Assembly: GCF_003285015.1 (NCBI RefSeq)
Contig: NZ_QMFB01000010.1
Coordinates: 86,024-150,023, forward strand
Source of the DNA: Paenibacillus contaminans
GTDB lineage: Bacteria > Bacillota > Bacilli > Paenibacillales > NBRC-103111
DNA length: 64,000 nucleotides
Direction: 5' to 3'
The notes beneath the pieces are model-generated. The model ran no database searches. It was not told the DNA's origin and saw only the letters and a program-made list of their open reading frames with translations. This document shows, one piece after another, positions 52,187 through 60,810 of the stretch (within the stretch, counting starts at the first letter, position 1; each line of letters starts with the position of its first letter). A program made the translations under genes and the position numbers.

Positions 52187-53911
52187 GTGGCCTTTCTAAT
52201 AACGCCTTTTGTCAAATTGATGAATCGCCTAAAGTACCCCTACAAATTTGCTTTGATCGGCGCCTTGCTGCTGCTTCCGTTTGTGCTGAGCATGTACTTG
52301 ATCGCCGGTCACTATGAAGACAAAATCAATATAGCCAACAAGGAACGCGCCGGTATGCGGCTTCATTACGAGCTGAACCGGCTCGCGTCCGATATTCGCA
52401 GCTTCCGGCCGGAGAAATCCGCGGGTGTCGATCGGAAGGCCGATCCTGCGAGTACGGCGGAACAAGAAGCAATAAATGAACGGATTCAATCGCTTATCGA
52501 TGAAAACGGCAGGCTGGGAAATCCGTTCTTTGCGGACTCCTCGTTTGAGTCGCTTTCCGGCAAATGGCTGGAAATTCGGCAGATTCGGCCCGATGCGGCT
52601 CCGGAAGAACGGATCGAGCGGCATAATGAAATGCTGATCGAAATCCATAAACTGATGCTCGCGATTGCGGATCATTCCGGTACCCGATCGGACATGAGCA
52701 GAACGACGAGAATGATGGCGCAGTTGCTGACCGAGCGTCTCGTCCCGATTCAGGGCAAAATCGATGAAGCGGCGGATAGCGCAAGACTTGCGGCGAATCC
52801 GGCCTCAAGCGTCTCGGCTTCCGAGCTTCGCGGCATCATTTCCGTCCAAGTCGAATCGATACGTACATCCCAGGAATTATTCCGGCAATGGGTAGCCGAT
52901 GCAGAAGCTTCTTCGGATAGCTTTTGGGACAAGTTCCAAGCCGATGCCGACCGGTATTTCAAGGATACCGATGCATTTATCGGGCTGTTGGAATCCGGCA
53001 TGAAGACGGCGTCGCCGTCGGCGGAAGAAATCGAAGAACGAAGCGGCCTGTCGATCGCTTCCGGCAACTCGCTCTACGAATCCGTTTACGCGGCGCTTGA
53101 AGCGAGGCTTACCAAGCAAGTCCATAATGAGGGCTTGAAAAAGATTTTGGCGCTTCTTGTAACCGGGGCCGGATTTGCCGTGCTGGGGTTAATGTTCGTC
53201 GGTTTTTACGTCTCGGTCGTCCATGCGGTATTCGCTTTGCGGCAAACGTCCTTGGAGGTTGCTTCGGGTCATATGAGCGGCAGAATCCGGCTTGGTACGG
53301 AAGATGAGCTGAAAGAGGTCGAGAACGCTTATAACCGAATGGCCGACGCATACAGCGATATTATGAGGCAGCAGGAAGCGATCGAGGATCATCTCCAGCG
53401 CCGCGCCTACTACGATGCGCTTACCGGAGCGCCGAACCGGTTTCTGTTTCATGAAAGGCTGGGCGATGCGATAGCCCGGGCGAAGAAGCAAGACGTCATG
53501 CTTGGGCTTATGCTGATCGATCTCGACGGATTCAAAAAAATAAACGAATCCAGCGGTCACCGGATAGGCGACCTTCTGCTTCGGCAAGTAGCCGAACGGC
53601 TGACCGAATGCTTGCGCGAAACCGATACGGTGGCGCGGATCGACGGCGACGAATTCAGCGTCATTCTTCCCGGAATTAAGGATAGACATGTAGCGGCTTT
53701 CGTGGCGGATAAGCTCCTGCGCGGCTTTTTGACGCCGTTCTCGGTTGAAGGCTATCAATTATCTGTATCGGCTAGCATAGGCATCAGCTTGTTTCCGGAT
53801 GACGGAACCGACGCGGATTCGCTCATGAGCAAAGCCGATATGGCGATGTTTTCGGTTAAGGAGCAGGGCAAAAACGGCTACCGGTATTATGAATCGAATG
53901 ACCGGACTTGA
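52187..53911 (+). CDS. Membrane GGDEF-domain protein (probable diguanylate cyclase, DGDEF variant)
   Basis: A 574-residue protein. Two membrane helices (about 22-42 and 315-335) bracket a ~270-residue extracytoplasmic helical sensor. A HAMP segment (about 340-395) and a C-terminal GGDEF domain follow (YDALTGAPNRFLFHERL, LIDLDGFKKINESSGHRIGD, RIDGDEFSVILPG). The signature is DGDEF instead of GGDEF, so activity is uncertain. It starts at GTG with GGAGG upstream. With the HD-GYP protein it implies cyclic di-GMP signalling. Confidence 0.9.
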   Translation: MAFLITPFVKLMNRLKYPYKFALIGALLLLPFVLSMYLIAGHYEDKINIANKERAGMRLHYELNRLASDIRSFRPEKSAGVDRKADPASTAEQEAINERIQSLIDENGRLGNPFFADSSFESLSGKWLEIRQIRPDAAPEERIERHNEMLIEIHKLMLAIADHSGTRSDMSRTTRMMAQLLTERLVPIQGKIDEAADSARLAANPASSVSASELRGIISVQVESIRTSQELFRQWVADAEASSDSFWDKFQADADRYFKDTDAFIGLLESGMKTASPSAEEIEERSGLSIASGNSLYESVYAALEARLTKQVHNEGLKKILALLVTGAGFAVLGLMFVGFYVSVVHAVFALRQTSLEVASGHMSGRIRLGTEDELKEVENAYNRMADAYSDIMRQQEAIEDHLQRRAYYDALTGAPNRFLFHERLGDAIARAKKQDVMLGLMLIDLDGFKKINESSGHRIGDLLLRQVAERLTECLRETDTVARIDGDEFSVILPGIKDRHVAAFVADKLLRGFLTPFSVEGYQLSVSASIGISLFPDDGTDADSLMSKADMAMFSVKEQGKNGYRYYESNDRT

Positions 53912-53977
53912 ATGGTTTTATCGAAATAAAGGATCGTTTGCATCGGGTATACGGGCGTAACGTACGTTCATATTGTA

Positions 53978-53986
53978 TGATATAAT
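53978..53986 (+). promoter_or_regulatory. Extended -10 promoter before the alpha/beta-hydrolase gene
   Basis: TGATATAAT (TATAAT at 53981-53986) lies 41 bases before the ATG; the -35 is weak. Confidence 0.45.
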
Positions 53987-54027
53987 CGTATTCGTCAAAA
54001 TTATCCGTTGGAAAGGTTCGTGATCGA

Positions 54028-54954
54028 ATGGTTGTCACCAAGCTGGAAACTAGACGGGCTTCTCCAATGCGAAAAAGGACGGTACGAACGGTACTCATCG
54101 CGCTTATGGCCCTTATTCTTGTGTCGCTGGGCGTTTCCGGCTACGTGGGCTGGAGTTTGACGCATCCGGCGAAGAAAGCGCTGACTGCGACGCCGGATAG
54201 CGTGGGGATTCCGTTTAAAACGATCGAGTTTCCCAGCAGGAAAGACGGTATCGTTTTAAAAGGCTGGGTGTTGAACCCGGAGAGCGAGTCCAAAGGGACC
54301 GTCATTTTCGCCCACGGTTATACGAAAAACCGTCTGCAGGAAGACGTCCCCGCATTGCCGCTTGCCAAAACGGTCGTGTTGTCCGGTTACCGGGTCGTCA
54401 TGTTCGATTTTCGGAATTCGGGCGAATCGGGCGGCAATTTGACCTCCGTAGGCGAATACGAGAAATACGATCTGCTGGGTGCGATCGATTGGGTCAAGGC
54501 GAACGCTCCGGGCGACATTCATCTCCTCGGATTTTCGATGGGGGCTACGACGGCGCTTCTGGCTGCGGCCGAAGAACCCGCCGTATCTCATGTCATCGCA
54601 GACAGCCCGTTTAACAATCTGAAAAATTATTTGCGGGATAACCTGCCGGTATGGTCGCATTTACCGGATTTTCCTTTTACGCCGCTTATTATGGCGATGA
54701 TACCGCCCGTCACAGGCATCCATCCCGAAGAGGTCGACGCATTGGCGGCAGTGGATTCGATCGCGCCGAGACGCGTTTTGTTCATTCACAGCTCGGACGA
54801 TAATAAAATTCCGTATACGAACAGCGAAATGATGTGGGAAAAGCATAAAGCTTCGTTCGAGTTTTGGAAAACGTCAGGCGCGCTGCACATCGGTTCCTAT
54901 AAAATTTACGGGAAAGAATATGAAGAGAGAGTAGTGGCGTTTTTGCAAAAATGA
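54028..54954 (+). CDS. Membrane-anchored alpha/beta hydrolase
   Basis: A 308-residue protein with one N-terminal membrane helix (VLIALMALILVSLGVSGYVGW) and an extracytoplasmic hydrolase domain. VIFAHGYTKNRLQE carries the oxyanion HG, HLLGFSMGATTALLAA the nucleophile, and VLFIHSSDDNKIPYTNS and GALHIGSYKIYG the acid and histidine. It belongs to the YqkD/FrsA-like group of unknown substrate. Confidence 0.87.
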   Translation: MVVTKLETRRASPMRKRTVRTVLIALMALILVSLGVSGYVGWSLTHPAKKALTATPDSVGIPFKTIEFPSRKDGIVLKGWVLNPESESKGTVIFAHGYTKNRLQEDVPALPLAKTVVLSGYRVVMFDFRNSGESGGNLTSVGEYEKYDLLGAIDWVKANAPGDIHLLGFSMGATTALLAAAEEPAVSHVIADSPFNNLKNYLRDNLPVWSHLPDFPFTPLIMAMIPPVTGIHPEEVDALAAVDSIAPRRVLFIHSSDDNKIPYTNSEMMWEKHKASFEFWKTSGALHIGSYKIYGKEYEERVVAFLQK

Positions 54955-55005
54955 AAGCGGTCATCGCAACTAATTGCTATAACCGGAGTATAAACTTGCA
55001 GATCA

Positions 55006-55041
55006 TTGCGCAGCGTCCTCCTATGAACGAGGGGTGCGCAA
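55006..55041 (+). terminator. Hairpin before the copper-amine-oxidase-domain gene
   Basis: TTGCGCA (55006-55012) pairs with TGCGCAA (55035-55041), with inner CCTC/GAGG pairing. No T-run follows, so it may be a leader structure. Confidence 0.4.
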
Positions 55042-55110
55042 TACGAGCAGGGATGTCCGTGCAGAAGGGCGGCGGGACGTCAAATCCATCATTCCGGAGG
55101 TTAGTGAACG

Positions 55111-55716
55111 ATGCAAGCCAAACGATTAATCATGTTATGCGCAGTCTTCATGCTGCTTTGCACCGCTACCGTCGTTGCCGATTCCATGTGGGGGTCCTAT
55201 AACGGGTACGACAAGGCGAAGGTGTTCGTCAATGGCTCGGAGCTTCAGGAAAACGGCGTTCCGGCCATAATCATGAACGGAAGCACGCTGCTGCCGCTCA
55301 GGCAGGTCGCCAATTCTCTCAACGCCGTCGTCAAATGGGACAATGACAAGAAAACTGCCAGTCTTTATAAGCCCGATGTCCATATGTTTATTGCCGAGGA
55401 AGTAGGTAAAAACTATTCCTTGAAAAATCCGTTCAGCATCGTCGATTACGGCATAACGCGCTCCTTCGACGTGTTTGCGCAGATCGACAATTTAAAGACG
55501 AACGTAAGCAGCGTGAAAATTACGATCGTAAGCCCTACCGGGGAAACGGTCGGCAGCGTCGAAGATACGCTCTCGGATTCGAGCGAGTCGTTCTGGTACA
55601 CGGCGCATTACAAATTGAAATTTGCCGAGAAAGGCAATTATACCGTGAATTTCGCGATAATCGACGGCGACAATATCGAGACGATCGTTTCCAAGAAAAA
55701 TATTTTATCGGAATAA
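55111..55716 (+). CDS. Secreted protein with copper-amine-oxidase N-terminal-like domain
   Basis: A 201-residue protein with a signal peptide (LIMLCAVFMLLCTATVVA). A copper amine oxidase N-like domain follows (KVFVNGSELQENGVPAIIMNGSTLLPLRQVANSLNAVVKWDNDKKTASLYK), a module widespread in Paenibacillus surface proteins, probably for wall or protein contacts rather than copper. The last ~100 residues are beta-rich (KITIVSPTGETVGSV...). GGAGGT precedes the ATG. Confidence 0.85.
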   Translation: MQAKRLIMLCAVFMLLCTATVVADSMWGSYNGYDKAKVFVNGSELQENGVPAIIMNGSTLLPLRQVANSLNAVVKWDNDKKTASLYKPDVHMFIAEEVGKNYSLKNPFSIVDYGITRSFDVFAQIDNLKTNVSSVKITIVSPTGETVGSVEDTLSDSSESFWYTAHYKLKFAEKGNYTVNFAIIDGDNIETIVSKKNILSE

Positions 55717-55748
55717 GAGCGCGTCTTTCGCCATGAGGGAGAATCGAA

Positions 55749-56243
55749 ATGAAGCTTGGGCATGCGAATGCTTTGGAGCGGCTGATCAAGGCGGAATCGA
55801 TGGCCGAGGAGGAAGCGCTGCGCAGCGTTTTCGAGCAAGGCGGATACTCTTTGTTCAGCGAGCTTCTGAACGAGTTGAAGAGCAAACTGACCGTTTGCGA
55901 TGAATCGCAAATGGAAGAATTGAAGCGATGGATAACGAAGGGCAAGCGCATCGTGCCCCGGCCCGAATCGATCAGCCCGGCTTGGGACGGAGCATGGAGC
56001 CGCATCGAACGCCAAATCGAGCTGAAGGAATACGTCTTGAACCGGATCCCGCAAGTAAACCGCGAAGGGGAATGGCAGGTCGTCATGGATAATCCGTTTA
56101 CGAACGACGGAATCGTATGTTACCCCGGACTTTCTTTCATTGAAGCGGCCTATCTGTACGCCTATTTCCGGGCGGATCTGAAAAAGACGGAATACATACG
56201 GCTGCAGAAGGTCGTGAGTCTCATCATTACGCATGGCCCGTAG
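55749..56243 (+). CDS. Uncharacterised helical protein, 164 residues
   Basis: A soluble, largely helical product (ALERLIKAESMAEEEALRSVFEQGGYSLFSELLNELKSKL ... YPGLSFIEAAYLYAYFRADLKKTEYIRLQKVVSLI). No motif that I recognise. AGGGAG lies eight bases before the ATG. It follows the secreted-protein gene by 32 bases and may share its transcript. Confidence 0.75.
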   Translation: MKLGHANALERLIKAESMAEEEALRSVFEQGGYSLFSELLNELKSKLTVCDESQMEELKRWITKGKRIVPRPESISPAWDGAWSRIERQIELKEYVLNRIPQVNREGEWQVVMDNPFTNDGIVCYPGLSFIEAAYLYAYFRADLKKTEYIRLQKVVSLIITHGP

Positions 56244-56279
56244 CCCCTTTTGTACGAAACGCATGCAGAGCGTCTTTCA

Positions 56280-56308
56280 TTGACCTGGGCCTAACAGCGT
56301 GATACGAT
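56280..56308 (+). promoter_or_regulatory. Promoter of the DUF1292 gene
   Basis: TTGACC (56280-56285), 17 bases, then TACGAT (56303-56308). Confidence 0.65.
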
Positions 56309-56345
56309 ACAGAAGTTATTGAAACCAGCGAAAAGAGGGGTATAC

Positions 56346-56651
56346 ATGAGCGAACATAAACATGACGACGACTGCGGCTGCGGACACGATCATGAGCATG
56401 AGGATGACGTATTTCTCGTGACGGATGCGGACGGCGTCGAGCGCGAGATGGTTATCGTTTATACGTTCGAAAGCGAAAGCAAAGCTTATGCGGTTCTTCT
56501 GGACCGCAACGCGCCGGAAGCGGACGGCGTCATTTTCCGTGTTGACGAAGAGGACGGAGAAGCTTACCTGACGAACATCGAAGATGAGCAGGAATGGGAG
56601 CGCGTCGTCGAAATATACAACCGGATTGCGGAAGAAGAGGCGCAGCAATAA
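56346..56651 (+). CDS. DUF1292 family protein with His/Cys-rich N-terminus
   Basis: A 101-residue protein. The first 20 residues are rich in His, Asp and Cys (EHKHDDDCGCGHDHEHEDD), a possible metal-binding tail. The remainder is the DUF1292 (YrzB-like) domain (VFLVTDADGVEREMVIVYTFESESKAYAVLLDRN). Function unknown. AGAGGGG precedes the ATG. Confidence 0.88.
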   Translation: MSEHKHDDDCGCGHDHEHEDDVFLVTDADGVEREMVIVYTFESESKAYAVLLDRNAPEADGVIFRVDEEDGEAYLTNIEDEQEWERVVEIYNRIAEEEAQQ

Positions 56652-56663
56652 TTGCCTAAGCCA

Positions 56664-56715
56664 AATACCCCCTATTCCAGTCGGCAGCATGCCGCTCTGG
56701 ATAGGGGGTATTATT
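56664..56715 (+). terminator. Intrinsic terminator after DUF1292
   Basis: AATACCCCCTAT with TCCAG pairs with CTGG and ATAGGGGGTATT; a short ATT run follows. Confidence 0.75.
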
Positions 56716-56813
56716 CATTTTGTGAGCACGCAAACACTACGACGATTGTTCCGATTCACTATAAACAGCCTCATACATCGCGCCGACGGACGTTTATCTT
56801 GGAGGAAATCTGC

Positions 56814-57233
56814 TCATTTTCTCGGGTTAAAATACATCGTCCGCCCGTTGAAGAGCCGCAGCTCCGCTTTCAGCTGCTTGGCGAGGTGCTTGCCGAATTC
56901 GTTGCCCTTGGCCTTGTCGCCGTGCGTAGCATCGTCTGGGAGCACGATTTGAACAAAATGCTTAGCGGTTTCGTTCTCGGTCTTGCTGCCGACGCCCATG
57001 ACGATATATTTGTAACGCAAGCTGTTTCCTTTGAGATAAAACCATTTACCTTCGCCTTCGGGCTTTGTCTCGATCGAGTACGGAAAACCGGCATCTTCGT
57101 ATTCCCAGCCCAGCTGTTTGCCCGTTAAAGCGAGTTGTTCCTTGTATTGCAATAAGTAGTCCTTCAACTCGTCGAGCGTCAGCGAAGCGACGGACGAGCC
57201 TTCCACAAACTGAATGTAAGCGCTTTGACTCAT
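56814..57233 (-). CDS. DUF1885 family protein
   Basis: A 139-residue protein with the family sequence pattern: LTLDELKDYLLQYKEQLALTGKQLGWEYEDAGFPY, then FYLKGNSLRYKYIVMGVGS, and the strongly conserved end VLPDDATHGDKAKGNEFGKHLAKQLKAELRLFNGRTMYFNPRK. Function unknown. The start chosen (MSQSAYI, 57233) agrees with family members, although the upstream ribosome site is weak. Confidence 0.87.
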   Translation of the reverse strand: MSQSAYIQFVEGSSVASLTLDELKDYLLQYKEQLALTGKQLGWEYEDAGFPYSIETKPEGEGKWFYLKGNSLRYKYIVMGVGSKTENETAKHFVQIVLPDDATHGDKAKGNEFGKHLAKQLKAELRLFNGRTMYFNPRK

Positions 57234-57440
57234 AGCAATAAACACCCGCCTATGTATTCGTTCATGACCATCATAGCATTTACCAAAATGAATGGCAATG
57301 CGTTTAAAATCGGGTACAAGCAACAAAAAAAGCACAAGCTCAGGTCGATAAGCGTCAAAAAAATGTGGTGCATTCAGAAAAGCTGTGCTACTATAAATAG
57401 TATAAATATTCTGAAAACTTGGGACAGGAGGCTGAACGAC

Positions 57441-57734
57441 ATGACCTTGGAACGATTGTACGATGTGACGGAGCAGGCGCAGGTAAACTTCATCGGTTAT
57501 GCATCTGAGAAAGAGCGCTTCGATCTAGCCATTATGTATACGGACAATTTCTTCGGGAAGCCGCTCGTCATTTGTATGCAAACGGGCAAATCAGCCGTAT
57601 TATCCGCTGATGATCTTGACCATGTTGAACAGCTGATGAAGTCGTTCTCGATCAAATGCAGGGAGCAAGCCGAGTCGTTTCGCGCTTGTCTGCAGCAGTG
57701 GCTGCCGCAGATTTCCACGCAGGAGCAATATTAG
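57441..57734 (+). CDS. DUF3055 family protein
   Basis: A 97-residue soluble protein with the DUF3055 pattern (LERLYDVTEQAQVNFIGYASEKERFDLAIMYTDNFFGKPLVICMQTGKSAVLSADDLDHVEQL). Function unknown. AGGAGG precedes the ATG; the long open frame upstream is not coding. Confidence 0.87.
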   Translation: MTLERLYDVTEQAQVNFIGYASEKERFDLAIMYTDNFFGKPLVICMQTGKSAVLSADDLDHVEQLMKSFSIKCREQAESFRACLQQWLPQISTQEQY

Positions 57735-57762
57735 CCTCCCAATCCCATAAGATGCCGAATCG

Positions 57763-57803
57763 AAAGGCCGGGCAGCCCCGCAAAGGGTTACCCGGCCTTC
57801 TGC
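57763..57803 (+). terminator. Terminator between DUF3055 and the decarboxylase gene
   Basis: AAGGCCGGG pairs with CCCGGCCTT; the T-run is short. It may serve both convergent genes. Confidence 0.6.
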
Positions 57804-57849
57804 CGTTACTTATAGACGGGACGGAAGAAACAACAATCCACCTTGATCC

Positions 57850-59322
57850 TCAATCCGAAATCGCCGTCGTTTCCACGATAACTTTGATCTGCTTTACGGA
57901 GCGGTCTTCCGGACCTTTAACGGGAAGTCCTACTTTGACGTGCTCCGTAATGTAGTCGATATTATCTTGCGAAATAACCTCTCCGGGAAGCAGAATAGGA
58001 ATGCCGGGAGGATATACGTAAATAAATTCCGCCATTATGCGGCCTGCCGATTCCTGAAACGGTATCGTTTCCGTATCGCCGTAGAAAGCATCGCGGGGCG
58101 ATAAAGAGAGATGCGGAATTTCAGGGATGATGATGTTAAGCTCTTTGATTTCACTTGCGTTCTGATGCAGGGAGGACAAACGGCGCAGCGCATCGAGCAG
58201 AATGTCGACCTGTTCCTTTTCATCCCCGGGCGTAATGAGACACAGGATGTTGTACATGTCGCTTAGCTCGACTTCGATATTGTACTCGTCGCGCAGCCAG
58301 TTCTCCACATCGTATCCGGTCAAGCCGAGATGGCGTACGTGTACGCAAACCTTCGTCGGATCGTAGCTGTATGTCGCTTCCGTTCCCAATATTTCTTCGC
58401 CGAAGCATCCTAAGCCCGGCATTTCATTGATTTGCGCCCTCGCATAATGAGCGAGCCGAATGGCTTTTTCCGCCATGTCATGGCCGTTCAACGCGAGATT
58501 GCGGCGAGCCGTGTCAAGCGATGCGAGCAGCGGATACGAGGTTGATGTCGTCGTCAGCATGCTCATGATCGTTTGGACGCGCTTCAGGTTGATGCGGCCG
58601 CCTTTGACGTTCAGAATCGAGCTTTGCGTCATCGAGCCGCCAAGCTTATGCACGCTTGTCGCCGCCATGTCCGCGCCGGCCTCCATAGCCGATACCGGCA
58701 GCTCGTTATGGAATTGGATCAAGGCGCCGTGCGCTTCATCGACGAGAACGGGAATATGATAGCTGTGAGCCAGCTCTACGATTTCTTTCAGATTCGTGCA
58801 CACGCCGTAATATGTCGGGTTAATGACGAGAACCGCTTTGGCGTCCGGATGTCTGTTTAACGCTTTGCGGACGGACTTGGTCGTGATGCCGTGGTCGATG
58901 CCCAAATTGGCGTCCCGGACAGGCGACACGAATACCGGTTTCGCCCCCGAGAAAATGATCGCCGCCAAGATCGATTTGTGAACGTTGCGCGGAACGATGA
59001 TTTTATCGCCTTCTCCGCATACGGACATGATCATCGTCATAATCGCGGTGCTTGTCCCCTGGACGGAAAAAAAGGTATAATCGGCATTGAATGCGTCGGC
59101 TGCCAATAATTGAGCTTCTTCAATAGCGCCCGTCGGTTGATGCAGGTCGTCAAGCGGCGCAATATTTATAAGGTCGATGGACAACACGTTGTCTCCGATA
59201 AACGAGCGGAATTCCGGATCCATGCCGGAACCTTTTTTATGGCCTGGGATGTGAAACTGGATTGGGTTGCGTTCTGCATGCTCGCATAAAGCAGAGAACA
59301 AAGGGGTACGCTGATGATCCAT
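57850..59322 (-). CDS. Orn/Lys/Arg decarboxylase family protein (SpeA/YaaO-like)
   Basis: A 490-residue PLP enzyme of fold type I. The N-terminus FHIPGHKKGSGMDPEFR, the PLP-lysine site SVHKLGGSMTQSS near residue 226, VDEAHGALIQFH and YPPGIPILLPGE are characteristic of the basic-amino-acid decarboxylases that make polyamines (arginine to agmatine in Bacillus SpeA). Other substrates cannot be excluded. The start at 59322 has GAGAGGT upstream; the longer frame to 59451 lacks one. It is divergent from the MFS gene. Confidence 0.9.
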   Translation of the reverse strand: MDHQRTPLFSALCEHAERNPIQFHIPGHKKGSGMDPEFRSFIGDNVLSIDLINIAPLDDLHQPTGAIEEAQLLAADAFNADYTFFSVQGTSTAIMTMIMSVCGEGDKIIVPRNVHKSILAAIIFSGAKPVFVSPVRDANLGIDHGITTKSVRKALNRHPDAKAVLVINPTYYGVCTNLKEIVELAHSYHIPVLVDEAHGALIQFHNELPVSAMEAGADMAATSVHKLGGSMTQSSILNVKGGRINLKRVQTIMSMLTTTSTSYPLLASLDTARRNLALNGHDMAEKAIRLAHYARAQINEMPGLGCFGEEILGTEATYSYDPTKVCVHVRHLGLTGYDVENWLRDEYNIEVELSDMYNILCLITPGDEKEQVDILLDALRRLSSLHQNASEIKELNIIIPEIPHLSLSPRDAFYGDTETIPFQESAGRIMAEFIYVYPPGIPILLPGEVISQDNIDYITEHVKVGLPVKGPEDRSVKQIKVIVETTAISD

Positions 59323-59535
59323 CGGACCTCTCTTCCTTTCATCATTAAAATGGCATCGCAAGTAGTAAAGTAACAAACAAAATGAGTATATCAGAACAGG
59401 GCGAGGATGCAAGTCCATTTTTATAACGTTTTGTGAAGCTGCGCTTTCCAAGCTTGCGGTTAGTTTTGCGGCAACGGGGCAAATAATGAATAGAGAGCGT
59501 TATTGCGAGCCAATATCTTGTACAGGCGGTGGAGG

Positions 59536-60798
59536 ATGGAAGCGACCATCAAGAAAAAAATAGACAAAAAGGTGCTGCGGTCGCCGTTTGTCATGCAGCT
59601 GTTGTTCATCATGTTTTTTGTCGAGTTTGTAAAAGGGGCGTTGATCATCACGTTCCTGCCGGTTTATATGGAAACGGTGCTCGGCGCAACCGGTCTGGTC
59701 ATCGGCTGGACGCTGGCTGTGCAGTATATCGGAGACAACCTGCTGCGCACGCCGATCGGCTGGTTCATCGACAAAATCGGATACCGGGTCGTTATGCTTG
59801 CCGGTCTTCTTTCGACCTTCGGATCCGTGGGCATCATCGCTTCGACATCGAACTACTATTGGATTATCGCGGCGTGCGCGCTGCTCGGCATCGGCACGGC
59901 TCCGTTATGGCCCTGCGTCATTACCGGAACGACTGAAATCGCCGGCGAAGAATCGCGCGGGACGATCATGAGCGTCGTATACATGGCTTGGCTCGGGGGC
60001 GTCGGGCTCGGTCCGTTCGTCATTACATACTTTATGAGCGGCACGTACGGCACGGCGTTTCGTCTGCTGATCGCGATGATGGTTGCGGTCCTGCTTGTGG
60101 GCTTGTTTTTGCCCGGTCATCGCAAAGGCGTCCATGGCGCAGAACGATCTAAGGAGGAGGAGCCATCCAAAGCATCGCACAAGCAATTACCGCGAATGGA
60201 GCGAATTCGCCGGTATTTGGCGGAAGCGCGCAGCTCGATGACGCTGAGCCCGCTCATGTTTCCCGCCATGTTCGCCCAAACATTTGCGCTCGGATTGCTA
60301 ACGCCGGTGCTGACGCTGTATGCGTTAAACGAGCTTCAATTGACAAACAGCCAGTTCCGTTTCTTTTTGCTGGCAGGCGGCGCGGTAACCGTATTGTTTC
60401 TCATTCCGGTCGGCAAGCTGGTTGACCGATGGGGAACGAAGTGGTTCCTGCATGTCGGCTTCCTGCTTAGCGCGATCGTACTGACGGCGTTCACCTACGT
60501 GCATGAGCTTTCCAGCTTATTCGTATTGGTGGCGCTTCTCGGAATCGGTTATGCGTTAATCATTCCGTCATGGAACGCGCTTATAGCGGCAGCGATACCG
60601 CCGGCCAAGCGCGGCGCCGTATGGGGATTTTTTCTGACCATCGAAGGACTTGGCACTACGATCGGTCCGATCGTTTCCGGGAAGCTGTGGGATATGTTTC
60701 GGCCGCACGGTCCGTTCGTCGCCAGCGGAATCGTCCTGTTCCTGTTATGGATAGTCCATATAGCGATTTCACAAGAGCGCAAAGTTTTGTTACGATAA
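59536..60798 (+). CDS. MFS transporter
   Basis: A 420-residue protein with about twelve membrane helices and an intracellular loop after helix six (PGHRKGVHGAERSKEEEPSKASHKQLPRMERIRRYLAEARSS). Motif-A-like segments are TPIGWFIDKIGYR and IPVGKLVDRWGTKW. Probably a proton-driven exporter; the substrate is unknown. ATG 59536 is chosen, with AGGCGG upstream; TTG 59503 is possible. Confidence 0.87.
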   Translation: MEATIKKKIDKKVLRSPFVMQLLFIMFFVEFVKGALIITFLPVYMETVLGATGLVIGWTLAVQYIGDNLLRTPIGWFIDKIGYRVVMLAGLLSTFGSVGIIASTSNYYWIIAACALLGIGTAPLWPCVITGTTEIAGEESRGTIMSVVYMAWLGGVGLGPFVITYFMSGTYGTAFRLLIAMMVAVLLVGLFLPGHRKGVHGAERSKEEEPSKASHKQLPRMERIRRYLAEARSSMTLSPLMFPAMFAQTFALGLLTPVLTLYALNELQLTNSQFRFFLLAGGAVTVLFLIPVGKLVDRWGTKWFLHVGFLLSAIVLTAFTYVHELSSLFVLVALLGIGYALIIPSWNALIAAAIPPAKRGAVWGFFLTIEGLGTTIGPIVSGKLWDMFRPHGPFVASGIVLFLLWIVHIAISQERKVLLR

Positions 60799-60810
60799 GG
60801 AAGTGTCAAC

